A stretch of DNA of 64,000 nt, taken from the NCBI GenBank assembly GCA_009602725.1, contig WELB01000302.1, positions 56,763-120,762 on the forward strand, written 5' to 3'. Below, one piece after another: positions 34,233-45,461 of the stretch (position 1 is the stretch's first letter; each line of letters starts with the position of its first letter). The notes under the pieces were generated by a model. It was not told the origin of the DNA, made no database searches, and worked only from the letters and a program-made list of their open reading frames with translations. The translations under genes were made by a program, and so were the position numbers. Source of the DNA: Spirogloea muscicola (lineage: Eukaryota; Streptophyta; Zygnematophyceae; Spirogloeales; Spirogloeaceae).

Positions 34233-35319
34233 CATTTTTTGTAAATGTGGAATAAATTATCTCGCAGCACTTGATGCACTTTATGCATTCATTCTGCATG
34301 AATGACAGCACTGCAGTTCCTTTTCCCAGCGCTCCTTATTCAACACTTAACCTCACCCGTGACCTGAAGGTCACAAATATACTTGCAGCATCTAGCCGCC
34401 TAGGTTCCTATATCAGTAAAGGGAGTGTGTCAAGTGTATGCAGTGATGTACACCGATACTAATGTTTGCCCTATACCAAGGTGCTTTGCAACTTCATCCA
34501 CGGCATTCCTGCATAGCCTTGCCAACCAGGCCAAATCGGCAGCAAGCATCCACTAGGCTGACTTAACCTGCATGAGAACTGGTTGTCCCAAGTTAGCTTC
34601 TGAGCAAGATGTGTAAAAGGGCAAGCACTTACAATGCCCATACATCCCGAGCACTAAACACCACTCGTATCACCTGATGGTGGCCAAGGCTGTGGTTTTC
34701 TACAGGCAAGCTACTGAACCAGCATGGTATGACTTCAGCTGCTTTGCTGCATGGTACTTGGTCTACTTGATTACAATACCTGACAAGGACCTGATGGGAT
34801 GAGATACACTATTTCGGGCCTGGGCTGCTCATGCCGCGGTCTAGTCATCTGCGTGCTTAACGGAGGCCTCAAGCAACCGTCTCCTGGCAAGCTGAGCAAA
34901 GAGCAAAGTGGCCCACATGTGTCAGACCTAAACATAGGAGCTCAGTACTGCTAAGAGGTGAAACCGAGCGAAGAAATGTCCATCCAAAGCAAAAGAAAAT
35001 GTCAAGGTTGCGCATACGGTACGATGTGCACAATGTATGTCTAATTTTTCTGAAGCGTACAAGTACAGGAGTACATGCTACCTGGCAAATGCTTGATACA
35101 ACCAATGTGATCATTGCGCCTCAAGTACAGCATGAGCATGACTTTATACACATCACCCCCCCTCACCCTGCATACCCACCATTTGTAGATGCATCACTTT
35201 TTGAAAGTCAAAGTTCCAAGATGCTGTGAGAGAAAACTTATGCAAGTGGCGAAGTACTTACTCTGAAAGACTTCTGTAAACTCCTAGAGATGTTGTTGTA
35301 CCAGCGCAGCAGACTCACC
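34233..35319. other. intergenic between convergent genes
   Basis: About 1.1 kb with no recognisable coding sequence. It is the shared 3' flank of the YpsA-like gene (+) and the PSI-like gene (-). Confidence 0.45.
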
Positions 35320-38300
35320 TTACAGGCAGTCAGCTGCGATCTCGCGGCTCTCAAGTATCCGTGAGTCCTGGACGTTATCTTCAAGGTCGTCCGCATGCGG
35401 ATGCTGGTGGCCATTAAGCTGCTGTTGTTGAAAGCGAGTCAAAGGGCCCGAGAGACCTTTCTCCACTCTAGGCAGTGAGTTTTTGCGCTCCCGTGGGGAG
35501 GTTCGAGGGGAGACTCCAAGGTCCGATACCGCCTTGGTCAACAACGCGGCTGCTTCCTTGGTGCCTGCCAGCGGCGTCCCCTCAATAGAACTGGCGGCAT
35601 CCTCATTAGCCTCGTCCGTCTCAGAGTCCTCTGATCTGTCAGTGAGCGACGCCTCAGAAGACACGCTGGACGTGTCCAATGGAGGTATGCTCCGCCTGCT
35701 CTTGGCCGATTGGTCTAAGAGCATTGCAGTGGCAAGCGAGACCTTGGGCCCGGTCAGCGGCGGTGGGAGGATGGAGGGCATGGGCGGCGTTGCGGGACTG
35801 AGGAGGTAGCTGAGGCCAGCCAGAAGCTCAAGGAGTGACTGATCGGCCTTGTCCTGGCACGCGTAGAAGAGCGTCTGCACAAGGAGGACCTTGGAACGGC
35901 CCACAAATCGGCTCTCGAATCGATTGTCAGCCTGCCAGCGCAAAGTGAGATTTGCGAGCGGCACCAGCCAGTCCAAGATAACCTGTCAAGCAAGAGACCA
36001 GAGCAGTGAGCTATGACGCGAGTTCCTTGCACTTGTGTAATGCTGCACTACAACAAGGTAGCCTCTTGATGACAACATGCAGCGCCAAGATGCTGCAACA
36101 CTACTGCTGCACTACAGTACATATGCTAAGCTGCACATAGTGCATACCCAAGGAGCAAGCTTGTGCTTTGCATAGCAAAAGCTCTGTGCAGATCAATGTA
36201 GGTGTACACGGCATTACCTCCAAGGATGCTTTCAAGTCTGCTGCAACGTCCATGTCAAAGGGCCGCGGAACTCCCCGAAGCTTATTCCTGACGGCCGCTT
36301 TTAAGTGCGTTGGAAGCATTCGGTACAGCTCGTCACTGTCAAAAATCATGGTCCATCACTAAGTATGCACAACCATGAGTGTGAGCTTCAAATGCTAGTC
36401 CAAGCATGTCTGTGTTAAGGAGCAGCTTGATCTTCTGGCTACATTCTCTACTTTACTCACACACTGAGGTACACTGCTCACCGGGAGCTGCGCAAAATCA
36501 GCCATGGTCTACGTATCATCTTGTCTAAGGTTAGGACCACGTCCGCGTAGTGGAGTGCGAGGCCAGACGTCCCCAAAGTACCTGACAGCTTGAGGGATAA
36601 TGAGACATGTATACTCGGCATTCTCGAGAGAAAGTGTCACATATGTTACAAACTTTTGTGCACAAAGGGCGGGTCATTGTAGCTGCAAAGGATATCATAT
36701 GCAGCAAATATCAAACTCAGCGATGTGTGCTGGCACCTTCAGGAAGATCATTTGTGGGGCTCATGAGGAACGCACTGTCTGACTTTTTGGGACCAAATAT
36801 TGCCACCATCCTGAATAGGTGCATACAGGAGATGGTAGTCAGAATTCTCAGCTCATGTAGGGAGGCGACACTGCTTTGTCATTAAGCACGCATCAAGAAT
36901 TTACTAAGTACATCTATTCATGTCATAAGCAAATGTCTTGCAGCTTAAAGCAAGTATGGCTTTTGCACAGATGCTGCAGGCCCAAAGTATGCAAGTGCCA
37001 TAACGAAGCTCCATACTGTAAGATTGCAGCCTACTGCTTGTGCCACTTATTGAGGTTGTATCATCATGATCTGGTAAGGTGAGAGGCATTATGAAGGTGT
37101 TCAGGTACTTGTGACGGATAGTGCCAACACTTCGAGCCAAGTTGAAGATCATCTTGTCAAGGTCCTGATTCCACAGGGAATTGTCCTGCGAGAGGTGCCC
37201 CATGAGAAATAGGTCAGCAGGCATGATGAAGTACTTATTGTAGGGTTGCTGAAGCCAAGGAACCCAGCAATTAAGCAATACGCAGGCAAACCTGCTGAAG
37301 GGACTCAGCTCCATGTTCCATCACATGACTATACAAGATCTGGCACTTCAGGTGCGCAGCTATTGCAGATATGAATCTTCTGTGGTGCTGCAATGCCCAC
37401 ACCTGCAGCTTTTTCAGCTGTGCCTTTTCTGCAACAATTTTCTGCTCCAAATTTGCGATTGCTTCCTGGCGTGACCCTGCCAAAAGGTCCGTCCCCGAGT
37501 GGTCATGGAATGCATCAGCAAAGAATAGCACGCATGGCTTCAGCAAGTGTTGGCCTACTTAAGGGCAGGACCAGCTTGCAGCTTCAGCACTAGCTCTTGC
37601 AATAGGGCCAGCATCCTGCTGCCAGATTCACCCCTCCTCCTGCTCCTCCACCTCTTTATATCTCCAGTATCATTCTCTCCCCTTCCTCTTGCCTCCCTCC
37701 TCCTCAGCATCCCCATCCCACTTTTCTCCGCTTCTCCAACCCCTCCTCCTTCCCCCTCTCCTCACCCCTCTGCCACTTCTCTCCAGCCTGCCTTTCCCCT
37801 CTTCCTCCTAACCTCCCTCCTCCCCTACCTCCTGCCCCTCCTGCGGAACATTCATCTGTTGGCGTGAATAGGAGCTAAACCAGGCCACCGTGGTCACCAA
37901 GTGCAGTCAACTGCGGAAGCAGAACCCTCCACCATGGTTGCAGCTGAATACTGGTCAGTACATGATGCTTCTCACCTGGGACAAGCTTCTCCTCTTCTTG
38001 CAGGGAGGCCAGCCTTGGAATAAGAGAATCCATAGTCATCATTTCCACGTGAAGATTACTGGTTCCTGCAACCAGCTGCATGCTCTTGGTCAGCGTGCCA
38101 TCTCAAGAAATTGAAATCTTGCAAACGTTGTTGCTGCCACTATGATGCAAATTCAAAGTAGATAGGGGCCTGAGGTAATGGGCTTTGCCTTTGACAAAGC
38201 CCTCCAGCTTGGTAATGAGGTGGTCCATCTCCTTGTTGGAAGCCACCTTGATGACAAACCCGGGATTTAGAACGTCATGCAGCGACGCATCGGCGCAGCG

Positions 38301-39136
38301 TTGGCCAAGACGTGCGACAACGGCTGCAAGGGCATTGAGTTCTCGCTCCTTCTCCAGCGCTGCCCAGTACCAGACCTGCTCGATGTCGGCTGCAGACAAG
38401 AGCATAGTCCATCACTCAGTGGAAAGAGGAACGAGCAGCTGCGATGCTCAACAATTTCTTGCCACTCCTAGGAGTTGTGACGCCCCCTGCAGGATACTAC
38501 TTTACGTCTTGTTGGTACGTTAAGGACACATTGCAGACTTGATTAGTGCAATAAACGAAGACATGGTTACAGTATCCCGTCTATGCAGCGACAGGGTGCT
38601 ATTCTTCTACCTACCCATTGGTCAACAAAAGGGTGTTGCTTCGGCACCTGATGTGAGGATGCGGACTCCAGGAGCCATCAGCTCGGTCTTCAGAACCTCC
38701 AACTCCTTCTTGTCGAGCCATTGCCACATCATGGAGAGCTGTGGGCACGAGCGTGAGCCAAGTGGTCAGTCTGAGTACCTGAGCAGGGCAACCATCGCAA
38801 AGGAAAGCCCCAGGGAAAAGCTTTGGAGGACGTTGCAAAGCCGCACCTCAGGTTGACGTTTGCAAGGCAAAGGCAAGGCGAGGCTGGAGTAGACAAGGAG
38901 AAGGCTGGTCCGACTGCGCGACGGTCGGTAGCAGGGCTCACCTTGGTGATGACATTGGCGATCTCAAAGGCGAGCACGTTGATGTGGACCTTGTCCTCCT
39001 TTCGCTTGTCACGGTTGAAGCTGCGAAGCTTGGTCAGCGAGCCGCGGGCCCTGCCGCGGGGCTCGGAGGCGTCGTCCCGGGCCTTGCGCTGGAGGGGGCC
39101 GAGGATGCCCATCTTTGCCTTCTGCAGCCGCTGCAT
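35320..39136 (-). CDS. PSK-SIMULATOR-like protein (DUF3475 + DUF668)
   Basis: Homologue of the plant PSI family, whose members promote growth downstream of phytosulfokine perception. Minus-strand exons start with ~39136-38942 (basic leader, then KVHINVLAFEIANVITK, the DUF3475 signature) and ~38760-38640 (MMWQWLDKKELEVLKTEL). The next are ~38405-38165 (QVWYWAALEKERELNALAA, VVARLGQRC) and ~37490-37400 (coiled coil ANLEQKIVAEKAQLKKLQ). The last are ~37190-37080, ~36349-36220 (DELYRMLPTHLKAAVRNKL) and 35976-35320 (MDWLVPLANLTLRWQADNRF, DUF668; stop TAA). The C-terminal ~130 residues are Ser/Glu-rich and likely disordered. The start may be Met 39136 or Met 39112; the latter gives MGILG, which would allow N-myristoylation as in plant PSIs. 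An N lies upstream at 39202. Some middle exon borders are approximate. Confidence 0.82.
37615..37855. repeat. long pyrimidine tract in a PSI-gene intron
   Basis: About 240 bp that is >85% C/T on the + strand (purine on the coding strand), without a fixed repeat unit. Such polypurine tracts can form triplex or R-loop structures. No exon of the host gene is recognised inside it. Confidence 0.75.
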
Positions 39137-39201
39137 GGGCGGGGGCACGCCGGCGCCGGGGCGCTCCGGCGCCGCCGCCGCTGCCGAGCCCCGCCGCTGG
39201 T

Positions 39202-39202
39202 N
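39202..39202. other. single N near the start of the PSI-like gene
   Basis: Undetermined base in very GC-rich sequence about 65 bp upstream of the proposed start codon. It leaves the true 5' end of this gene uncertain. Confidence 0.6.
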
Positions 39203-40012
39203 AGCGAGGGCCGTGGGCCCACCCCCCCCCTTTCTAGGTGGATGGGCGGCCCGCCGGGGGCGGCCCGGGGGCCCGTGCGAAGCTGACCTGAATTGACTTG
39301 AAGTAGGCATCCTTTCATTTCATGCAGCACCAACGCCCCTCGTCGTCACCTTTGCTCTGACTTCCGGCTGCTAGTAAGTAGAGTAACAGTTACGAAGTGA
39401 TTATCCGACATGATACTTGCTTAGTCACGTATTCCAGCGCTTTTCGGCCCCTTTGGTCCTTGTCAATCCTTTTCGGGCTGGCTTTTCCAGAGCTGTTTCT
39501 CGTTTTCCACAGCCCTCGCCCCCTTCGGAAGATGCTCACTTCACCTTGCGAGATGTGATGCCACAATCATTGCAGTGACGTTGGATACGGAAGGGGATGC
39601 GCCCGGGTCTGGAAAGAGGTCTGGAAAGAGGTCTGGGTCTGGAACGCGCTTCCAACTGCATTACTGAGAGTTGCCATGGCTCCGGGGTTGGTCCGTGCAA
39701 CAGTAGCCCGCGGACGATCGGCGACGCGGTCCTCGGCGGGACGCGGCGTGCTGGGGGGGGTGATTGCGACCCACGGAGACGGCGAGGCCGGCCCCTCCGG
39801 CCTCACCAGACCGGCAGAGGATGCTCAGATGAGAAGCGCGACCGTCTGCCGCCTGCGGCCCGACGAAGCGGGCCCCCTTCGTTCACGACACCTAACGGAA
39901 GCGGTTGCGAAAAGGGCGCGTCCTTGATTGACGTCCCGTTTTCGTCCGCATAGAGGCTCGGGGCCGACATTCCAGACCCCCCAAAAGCTCCTTCCTAAGC
40001 AAAGTCCTCCAA
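39203..40012. other. intergenic with one hairpin-tail repeat
   Basis: Shared promoter region of the divergent PSI-like (-) and eIF2-beta (+) genes. A B-like tail lies at about 39437-39545. Its hairpin is interrupted by ~22 bp (CAGAGCTGTTTCTCGTTTTC) relative to other copies. A short direct repeat GTCTGGAAAGAG (x2) occurs near 39607-39632. Confidence 0.5.
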
Positions 40013-40077
40013 CGCCGCCGCGACCGCCGCCGCCGCCGCCGCCGCCGCCGTCGCCGCCGCCGCCGCCGCCGCCGCCA
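40013..40077 (+). repeat. GCC trinucleotide repeat in eIF2-beta 5' UTR
   Basis: About 20 GCC units with a few substitutions (GCG, GAC, GTC) run up to three bases before the start codon. This makes a very GC-rich, structured leader on an mRNA that encodes a translation initiation factor. Confidence 0.85.
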
Positions 40078-40079
40078 AG

Positions 40080-42553
40080 ATGGATGTCGAACTAGCGCCC
40101 GCGGAGGCGCTTAAGGAGGAGCTCAAGGAGGAGGCCTCGACCTCGGTCAGTGCTGCCATCCCTTCTGCGCCTGCGCCCGCCGCTGAGAGCTTGGCTGGCC
40201 CCCGACCTTCTGACGAAGGGCCTGACGCAGCGCGCCCGCAGATCGGCGCGTTCGACCCGAGCAAGAAGAAGAAGAAGAAGAAGGTGCGCATGGCGGAGGA
40301 CGAGGAGCAGCCCGACGCCGCCAAGCTGGCCGAGAACCTCGAGGCCGTCTCATGTATGCACAGCTAGAGCTGTCCCCGCACGCGACGCCGCTGCCGCTGC
40401 AGGCTTGGCATCGAGCGGCCTGCATCTTCACCTATCGTTCCTTCAGAGGCTTCACCGAGCTCCTTGCCTTCGCTGATTGGGTCATTACCTATGGGTTCCA
40501 GGGCCAGCTTTGTTGCACGGCACACATATGATTTTCTGTCGGGGCGGAGGTTGTCCTACGATTGTGTTTCTGACGACCACGCGATGGTGGCACAGTGTCG
40601 GAGCCTCCGAGTGACGCCCTCCTGGGCCTGGGCTTGAAGAAAAAGAAGAAGAAGAAGCCGGTGAGCTCTGCCAGCAGTGCCAGGACGCTTCAGCAGTGGC
40701 TTGCTATCAGCTCTTTGTCAGCCTCGAAGCAAGATGCTGGTGCGGGTGGTAACAACTTCCGTCTCGGACAGACCCAATTGTCATGCAATATGTCCACCTT
40801 GGCTCCCATTCACGAAGAATTTCGAGGCGATTGCAGGCTGGTGATGGGGCAGATGAGGGAGCAGGAGACCAGGCAGAGGCCAATGGTGTAGAGGATGGAA
40901 CTACCAAGGCAGAAGAGGGCGTAGACGAGGGCCTTGGCGACCTGTCTTTGCTGAAAAAGAAGAAGAAGAAGAAGGTACCCCGAGATGCGGAGGAGTTGGA
41001 TGCTGCAATAGCAGCCCCTGATGACGGGGCTACAGAGGAGGAGGATGACAAGGGTAAGCTATACCTTTGGAGGCCACTTGGCGCTCTGTGCACTGCGTCT
41101 CTCAGCAGACTATGCATGACTGTAGCTGTTGCAGAGCTGTGTTTTGTGTCTGAGCACTTTAAGATTGCCTAACGAGACTGGAGCATGTTTGAGCGATGAC
41201 CCAACAGGTCTGGATGACGAGGAGGATGAGGAGTTTGAGGAAGGTGAGGGAATTGAGCTGACAGTTGGTCTACCATGGGAGGGTTCTGATCGGGACTACA
41301 AGTATGAGGAGGTGAGGATTTCTCCATCTTCATGTCACAGGTCTACATGTGGATTTTGCAGACAAGAGCAGGCATTACGTGTTCCTAGCTATAGCTGGCA
41401 GGACAATCTTGACACGCATGCTGCAGGCTTGCCATGTGAATCACGTCCCCTTGTGCTCCTGCCTGAGTAGCTGACATGTGACCTAATTGCTGACGTATGT
41501 CCACCTCAATGAGTGCAGCTCCTCGATAGAGTCTTTGACATCTTGAGAGAAAATAATCCCGAGCTAGCGGGCGAGAAGCGCCGTACTATCATGAGGCCAC
41601 CCCAGGTGCTGCGCGAAGGGACCAAGAAAACGGTTTTCGTCAATTTCATGGACCTCTGCAAAACGTAAGGCGTTCTGCTTGTGATGTGCTGGCCGATGTC
41701 CTTAGGCCCTTCTACTGGCACGCTGTCACACTTGTGGCTTCAAAGCAGGCTGCCTGACTTGCAGCTGTCTTTTCGTTCCATTGTTACATCATCATTGAGC
41801 TGGCTGTAACACAAATTTACGTAAAGGTTTGCAGCATGCATCGGCAGCCCGAGCATGTCATGGCTTTCCTCCTCGCTGAGCTGGGTACAAACGGTTCCCT
41901 TGATGGCCAACAACGGCTTGTCGTGAAGGGTCGCTTTGCTCCAAAAAACTTTGAGGGAATTCTTCGGCGATATGTCAGTAAGTGTTCTTACCTCCCAGTA
42001 TGAATACTGGCTACATTATCCCGGCAAAGGACATGTTGCCGCTTTTGGATGCAGAAGCTCTGAGCAGGACAAGCACATCGGCTTGTTTGGTTGGTGTTGT
42101 GGAGCTATCTGGCTTACAGTGGTTCATCTGGTCCATTGATTCAGATGAATATGTCATGTGCAATGGCTGCAAGAGTCCTGACACCATCTTGTCCAAGGAG
42201 AATCGGTTGTTCTTCCTTCGGTGCGAGCAGGTCAGTGCATGATCATACACTCTCAGTAACGTTCAAGTAAGCTGGTTAGGCCATAAGCAGGGTTAATGTC
42301 CTGAAAGCGGCCTTGGCTATAGATGCTGTGACTGCTTTGCGCACGCTACACGCCTGTAACAGCCTTGCAGAAGCCATAGGCTGGGCAAAGGAGACCATAT
42401 GTCAAGATGTTGGGATGAAGGCTTGGAATGATCAGCAGTCACATGCTTACAAGTCTGTTGGCCGTCTGTGGTGGACAGTGTGGCAGTTCTCGGTCTGTGG
42501 CACCCATCAAGGCAGGTTTTGTGGCCAGGGTCGGGCGGCGTAAAGCTTCCTGA
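40080..42553 (+). CDS. translation initiation factor eIF2, beta subunit
   Basis: Beta subunit of the eIF2 GTPase that brings Met-tRNAi to the 40S ribosome. It binds eIF5 and eIF2B through lysine blocks. Eight exons join in phase: 40080-40353, 40596-40660, 40837-41053, 41208-41311, 41519-41664, 41835-41977, 42145-42230 and 42479-42553 (TGA), giving 369 residues. The N-terminal half has three K7 blocks (exons 1, 2 and 3; [30 protein letters not shown]) separated by acidic linkers, so all three K-boxes are kept. The C-terminal half is highly conserved: [53 protein letters not shown]2-C2 zinc finger (CNGC and CEQCGS) and [10 protein letters not shown] follow. It is longer than land-plant eIF2-beta (~270) because of the acidic linkers. 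Confidence 0.97.
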
Positions 42554-43590
42554 TTTATTTCTTGTAGCGGCCCAGTTCCTACTTGGTATGTCATTTTGTC
42601 TGGTGCAACAATCAAGCTCAGAGCTTGGTTACCTTAGACTTGAGCAGAAGAGGGCTTTCTCTTGCTCCAGCAGCTAGCTTGCTTGCCATACCCCTTTGGT
42701 TTGCTGCGGCAACCTCAACCAGAGATTTTGCTTCGCATAGGGCATATCTGCAGGCTCTTCTTTGTTCTGCTGTCAACCTAGTCATGCATACATCATGTGA
42801 TTTTAAGCAGAAGTTTGGGCCGCATGTGCAATGGTCAGCTGCAAGTGCATTCCATTACTTAAAAGCTAACGGAAATTTACCGCCTGTGTAGTGTAGAGTA
42901 CATAGATAACAAGCAGGATTATAGATCGGCACAGTGGCTTCGAGCTACCCCAAGTAAAATGTTCGCTTCCCTCAGTTGAAGAGCAAATCTGAGCGTCCAT
43001 TTGGAGTCATGGTTCAACGTAGTCTTACCATGCCTTGTCAAGCAAAGTAAGAGTTGCAAAATGAAATCTTGGTGACACCCTTGGCTACACAAAGGTTTTC
43101 TGTTATGCTGGTGACATCTAGGGTGCTGATGTAGAAGAGGAAGTAGCTCAGCAATGCTGACCTGGCGCTGGCATTTGATGTGCACTGACAGCCCAAGCTG
43201 CAAGGGTGGCCCTGGTTATAGTACATCCTTCTGTCAGCTATATGTAGAGACCTTGTTCGTCCAGTCTGCTTGTAGGCACCGGTCGACACTGCCCTCTACG
43301 TAGCGAAGGTGTCCGAATTTGCCGATTGCTGCTCTCATGAATTTCCGCTGTCTCGTCGGAAATTGATGGGTAGTTGCGGTGATTGTGCGTTGTCCACTGT
43401 CTTGTTTGACGTCCATTTTAGCAGGCCGCACCTTGGCTGCTGCTTCTGAATTTTGAGCAGGGCGACATTTTCCGCCTTCTAATTACTCCCATCTGAATTT
43501 GTTGAATATGGACTACCGAGCGTCCATTCGCAGTGGTCATATCATGCTTTATACCTTTGGCCCATTCCTTGTCTAACTTTGAGGTAATTT
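42554..43590. other. intergenic, nothing recognised
   Basis: 3' flank of eIF2-beta plus about 900 bp in which I see no coding sequence, RNA gene or repeat copy. Confidence 0.45.
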
Positions 43591-43815
43591 TGGGCTTCTG
43601 GGCTGGTCTCACAGCCATCGACTGACTTTAGAAGAGATGTTTCTTTGGAGGAAGACTCTCTATTAGAGGGCCATTGCTGTGAATGGCCAGCCCCAAAACA
43701 GGAATGAACAAACCTGAAGTGGCCAGAGCAGCGTTTAATGATATTAATAAGCTCGCCCAATTTAAGAAGGTGGCTTGGGAAGGCCAGCCCCAAAAGAATG
43801 AACAGGGTCCAAAGA
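43590..43815. repeat. three decayed hairpin-tail units
   Basis: Units near 43595-43640 (GGGCTGGTCTCACAGCC), 43670-43715 (reverse, GGCCAGCCCCAAAACAGG) and 43765-43810 (reverse, AAGGCCAGCCCCAAAAGAAT). Each keeps the GGCTGG/CCAGCC core next to the CATTCTTTT-like flank. They are more diverged than the other copies. Confidence 0.6.
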
Positions 43816-44259
43816 GCCGAAAGCCGCAAGGCACTTGAACTTCTCTAGTATTCAGGCATCGGTTAGCGACCTTTCTGTTTTGACCGGTGGTTACTGCGGG
43901 TCAATCACTGTAGGTTATGTAGGTTTTAAGATGTGCCTGCCTTTGTACTTGGCCATTTGGCCTTCGTTTGTTTCAAATACACGAAATATTTTTAAACCAC
44001 ACACAGCTATGCACAAGGCTCCAGCGGAGGGTAGCATAGTAACCACGGGTTAGCAGCCGCCACTAAAAGGACAGAGCGACGCTGTGGCCACTGGGTGCTC
44101 AATATCCCCTCTTGAGCAGCTTCAGCTAAGGTTCTTATGTGAGTGGGGGGATGGCAAGCGGGTGCGCATTGAACGTGAGGCCAAATCTAGCCTTCTAAGT
44201 GTCCTGTTACGGGGTAATGAGCTAGCTAAGGGGGACGCAATGTCTTATGTGAGTGGCGG

Positions 44260-44660
44260 TCATGTAGTCTTTTCGGGCTGGCTTGGCCAGCTTCTCTTCT
44301 CTCAGGGCGCGACGTTCCCTCTGCTTTCGTCAGGGGGATAGTTTCCGGCGGCTAGTCTGTCGGATGTGAGGCTCCTCACTCGTAACTGCTGAGTTGTCCA
44401 TCCTCCCCCGTTCTGCCATAGCCTCTTCAGGCCCCGCAGTCGCTGCTTAGCTCGTAGTTTGGCCCCTTCCAACCTTGTCAATTCTTTTCGGGCTGGCTTC
44501 TCACAGCCCTTGCCCCCATTGGGAGAGCCACTTCTTCTTCAGGCCCCGCAGTCGCTGCTTAGCTCGTAATTTGGCCCCTTCGAACCTTGTCAATTCTTTT
44601 TGGGCTGGCTTCTCACAGCCCTTGCCCCCATTGGGAGAGCCACTTCTCTCTTGGGCGTCA
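44260..44660 (+). mobile_element. LINE 3'-end fragments of subfamily B, tandem
   Basis: A C-like tail at ~44266-44315 (CGGGCTGGCTTGGCCAGC) is followed by a subfamily-B LINE end with the last codons, the TTCTGCCATAGCCTCTTCAG UTR and the B hairpin. It ends at GAGAGCCACTTCTTC (~44535). An immediate second copy of the same UTR (44536-44655) ends in another B hairpin. The two UTR copies are >90% identical. Confidence 0.75.
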
Positions 44661-44979
44661 AACCGCTTCAAGTGGGAGCTAAGCATCTCGACGACTGGGA
44701 AAGAATGGACCGCTCCGGCTGCTCCGCACGGAACGGCCCCGCCATTTGGCAAACTCGCCGCCACGTGCATGGGATCCTAGCACCAAGTGGCTGGGTGTTG
44801 GATAAGGCACGGAGAAGTATTCGCGCACCAATTCGATCAGAGGGCTCGGCTGGGACTGGGCACCGAGCTGGAGAGGGGGTTTGAGATGCCTCGGGTCGAC
44901 GTGGCGGCCGGCTACAGTGCCCCGCGCGCGCACTGGGCCGGCGAGGGATGCGGCGCATAGGGTGGTGGAGATGACATGG

Positions 44980-45355
44980 CGTGCGCGCCGGGGGAGAGCA
45001 CGGAGAAGCAAAGAGAGGCAGAGGGAGGGAGGGGGGGAGAGGGAGAGAGAGAGAGAAGAGCGCGCCCATAGAAAAGAGGGGCTGGCAAAGCCAGCCCAAA
45101 AAGAATGGACAATGTCCAAAGCCAAAGCAAGAGGAGCCGGAGAAAGGACTCCCTACAACATACTGCAGAACACAGAAACGATGCAGAGGAAAGCTCAGTA
45201 CCCACGAGTGAGCTCAGTACCACGAGAGAGAGGGGGTGGAAAGAGGAGAGAGAGAGAGTGAGGGAAGGGGAGGGGGAGGGAGAAAGAGAGGGAGAGAGGG
45301 AGGGAGAGAGAGAGGGAGAGAAGNTGGCCGGGGGCAGGGGCGGGGGCGGGGGCGG
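44980..45355. repeat. purine-rich tract interrupted by a LINE tail, with N at 45324
   Basis: GA- and GGGA-rich sequence at ~44999-45060 and 45225-45323. Between them (45060-45222) lies a reverse 3' end of the subfamily-C LINE: GCGCGCCCATAG, hairpin GGGGCTGGCAAAGCCAGCCC, then UTR and final codons. The tract ends at the N at 45324 and is followed by GGCGGGG repeats. Confidence 0.75.
45324..45324. other. single N 138 bp upstream of psaN
   Basis: Undetermined base between a GA-rich tract and GGGGC repeats in the psaN promoter. Part of the promoter may be missing or collapsed. Confidence 0.6.
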
Positions 45356-45461
45356 CTAGTTGGGGTGCCGATTATCAAGCCTTCTAGCCAGTCAGTAGGC
45401 TACTACTCCCACCAGCCGTCTTGCCCCACTTCCCTGCACCCCGCCCGCCGCAGCTGCAGCC

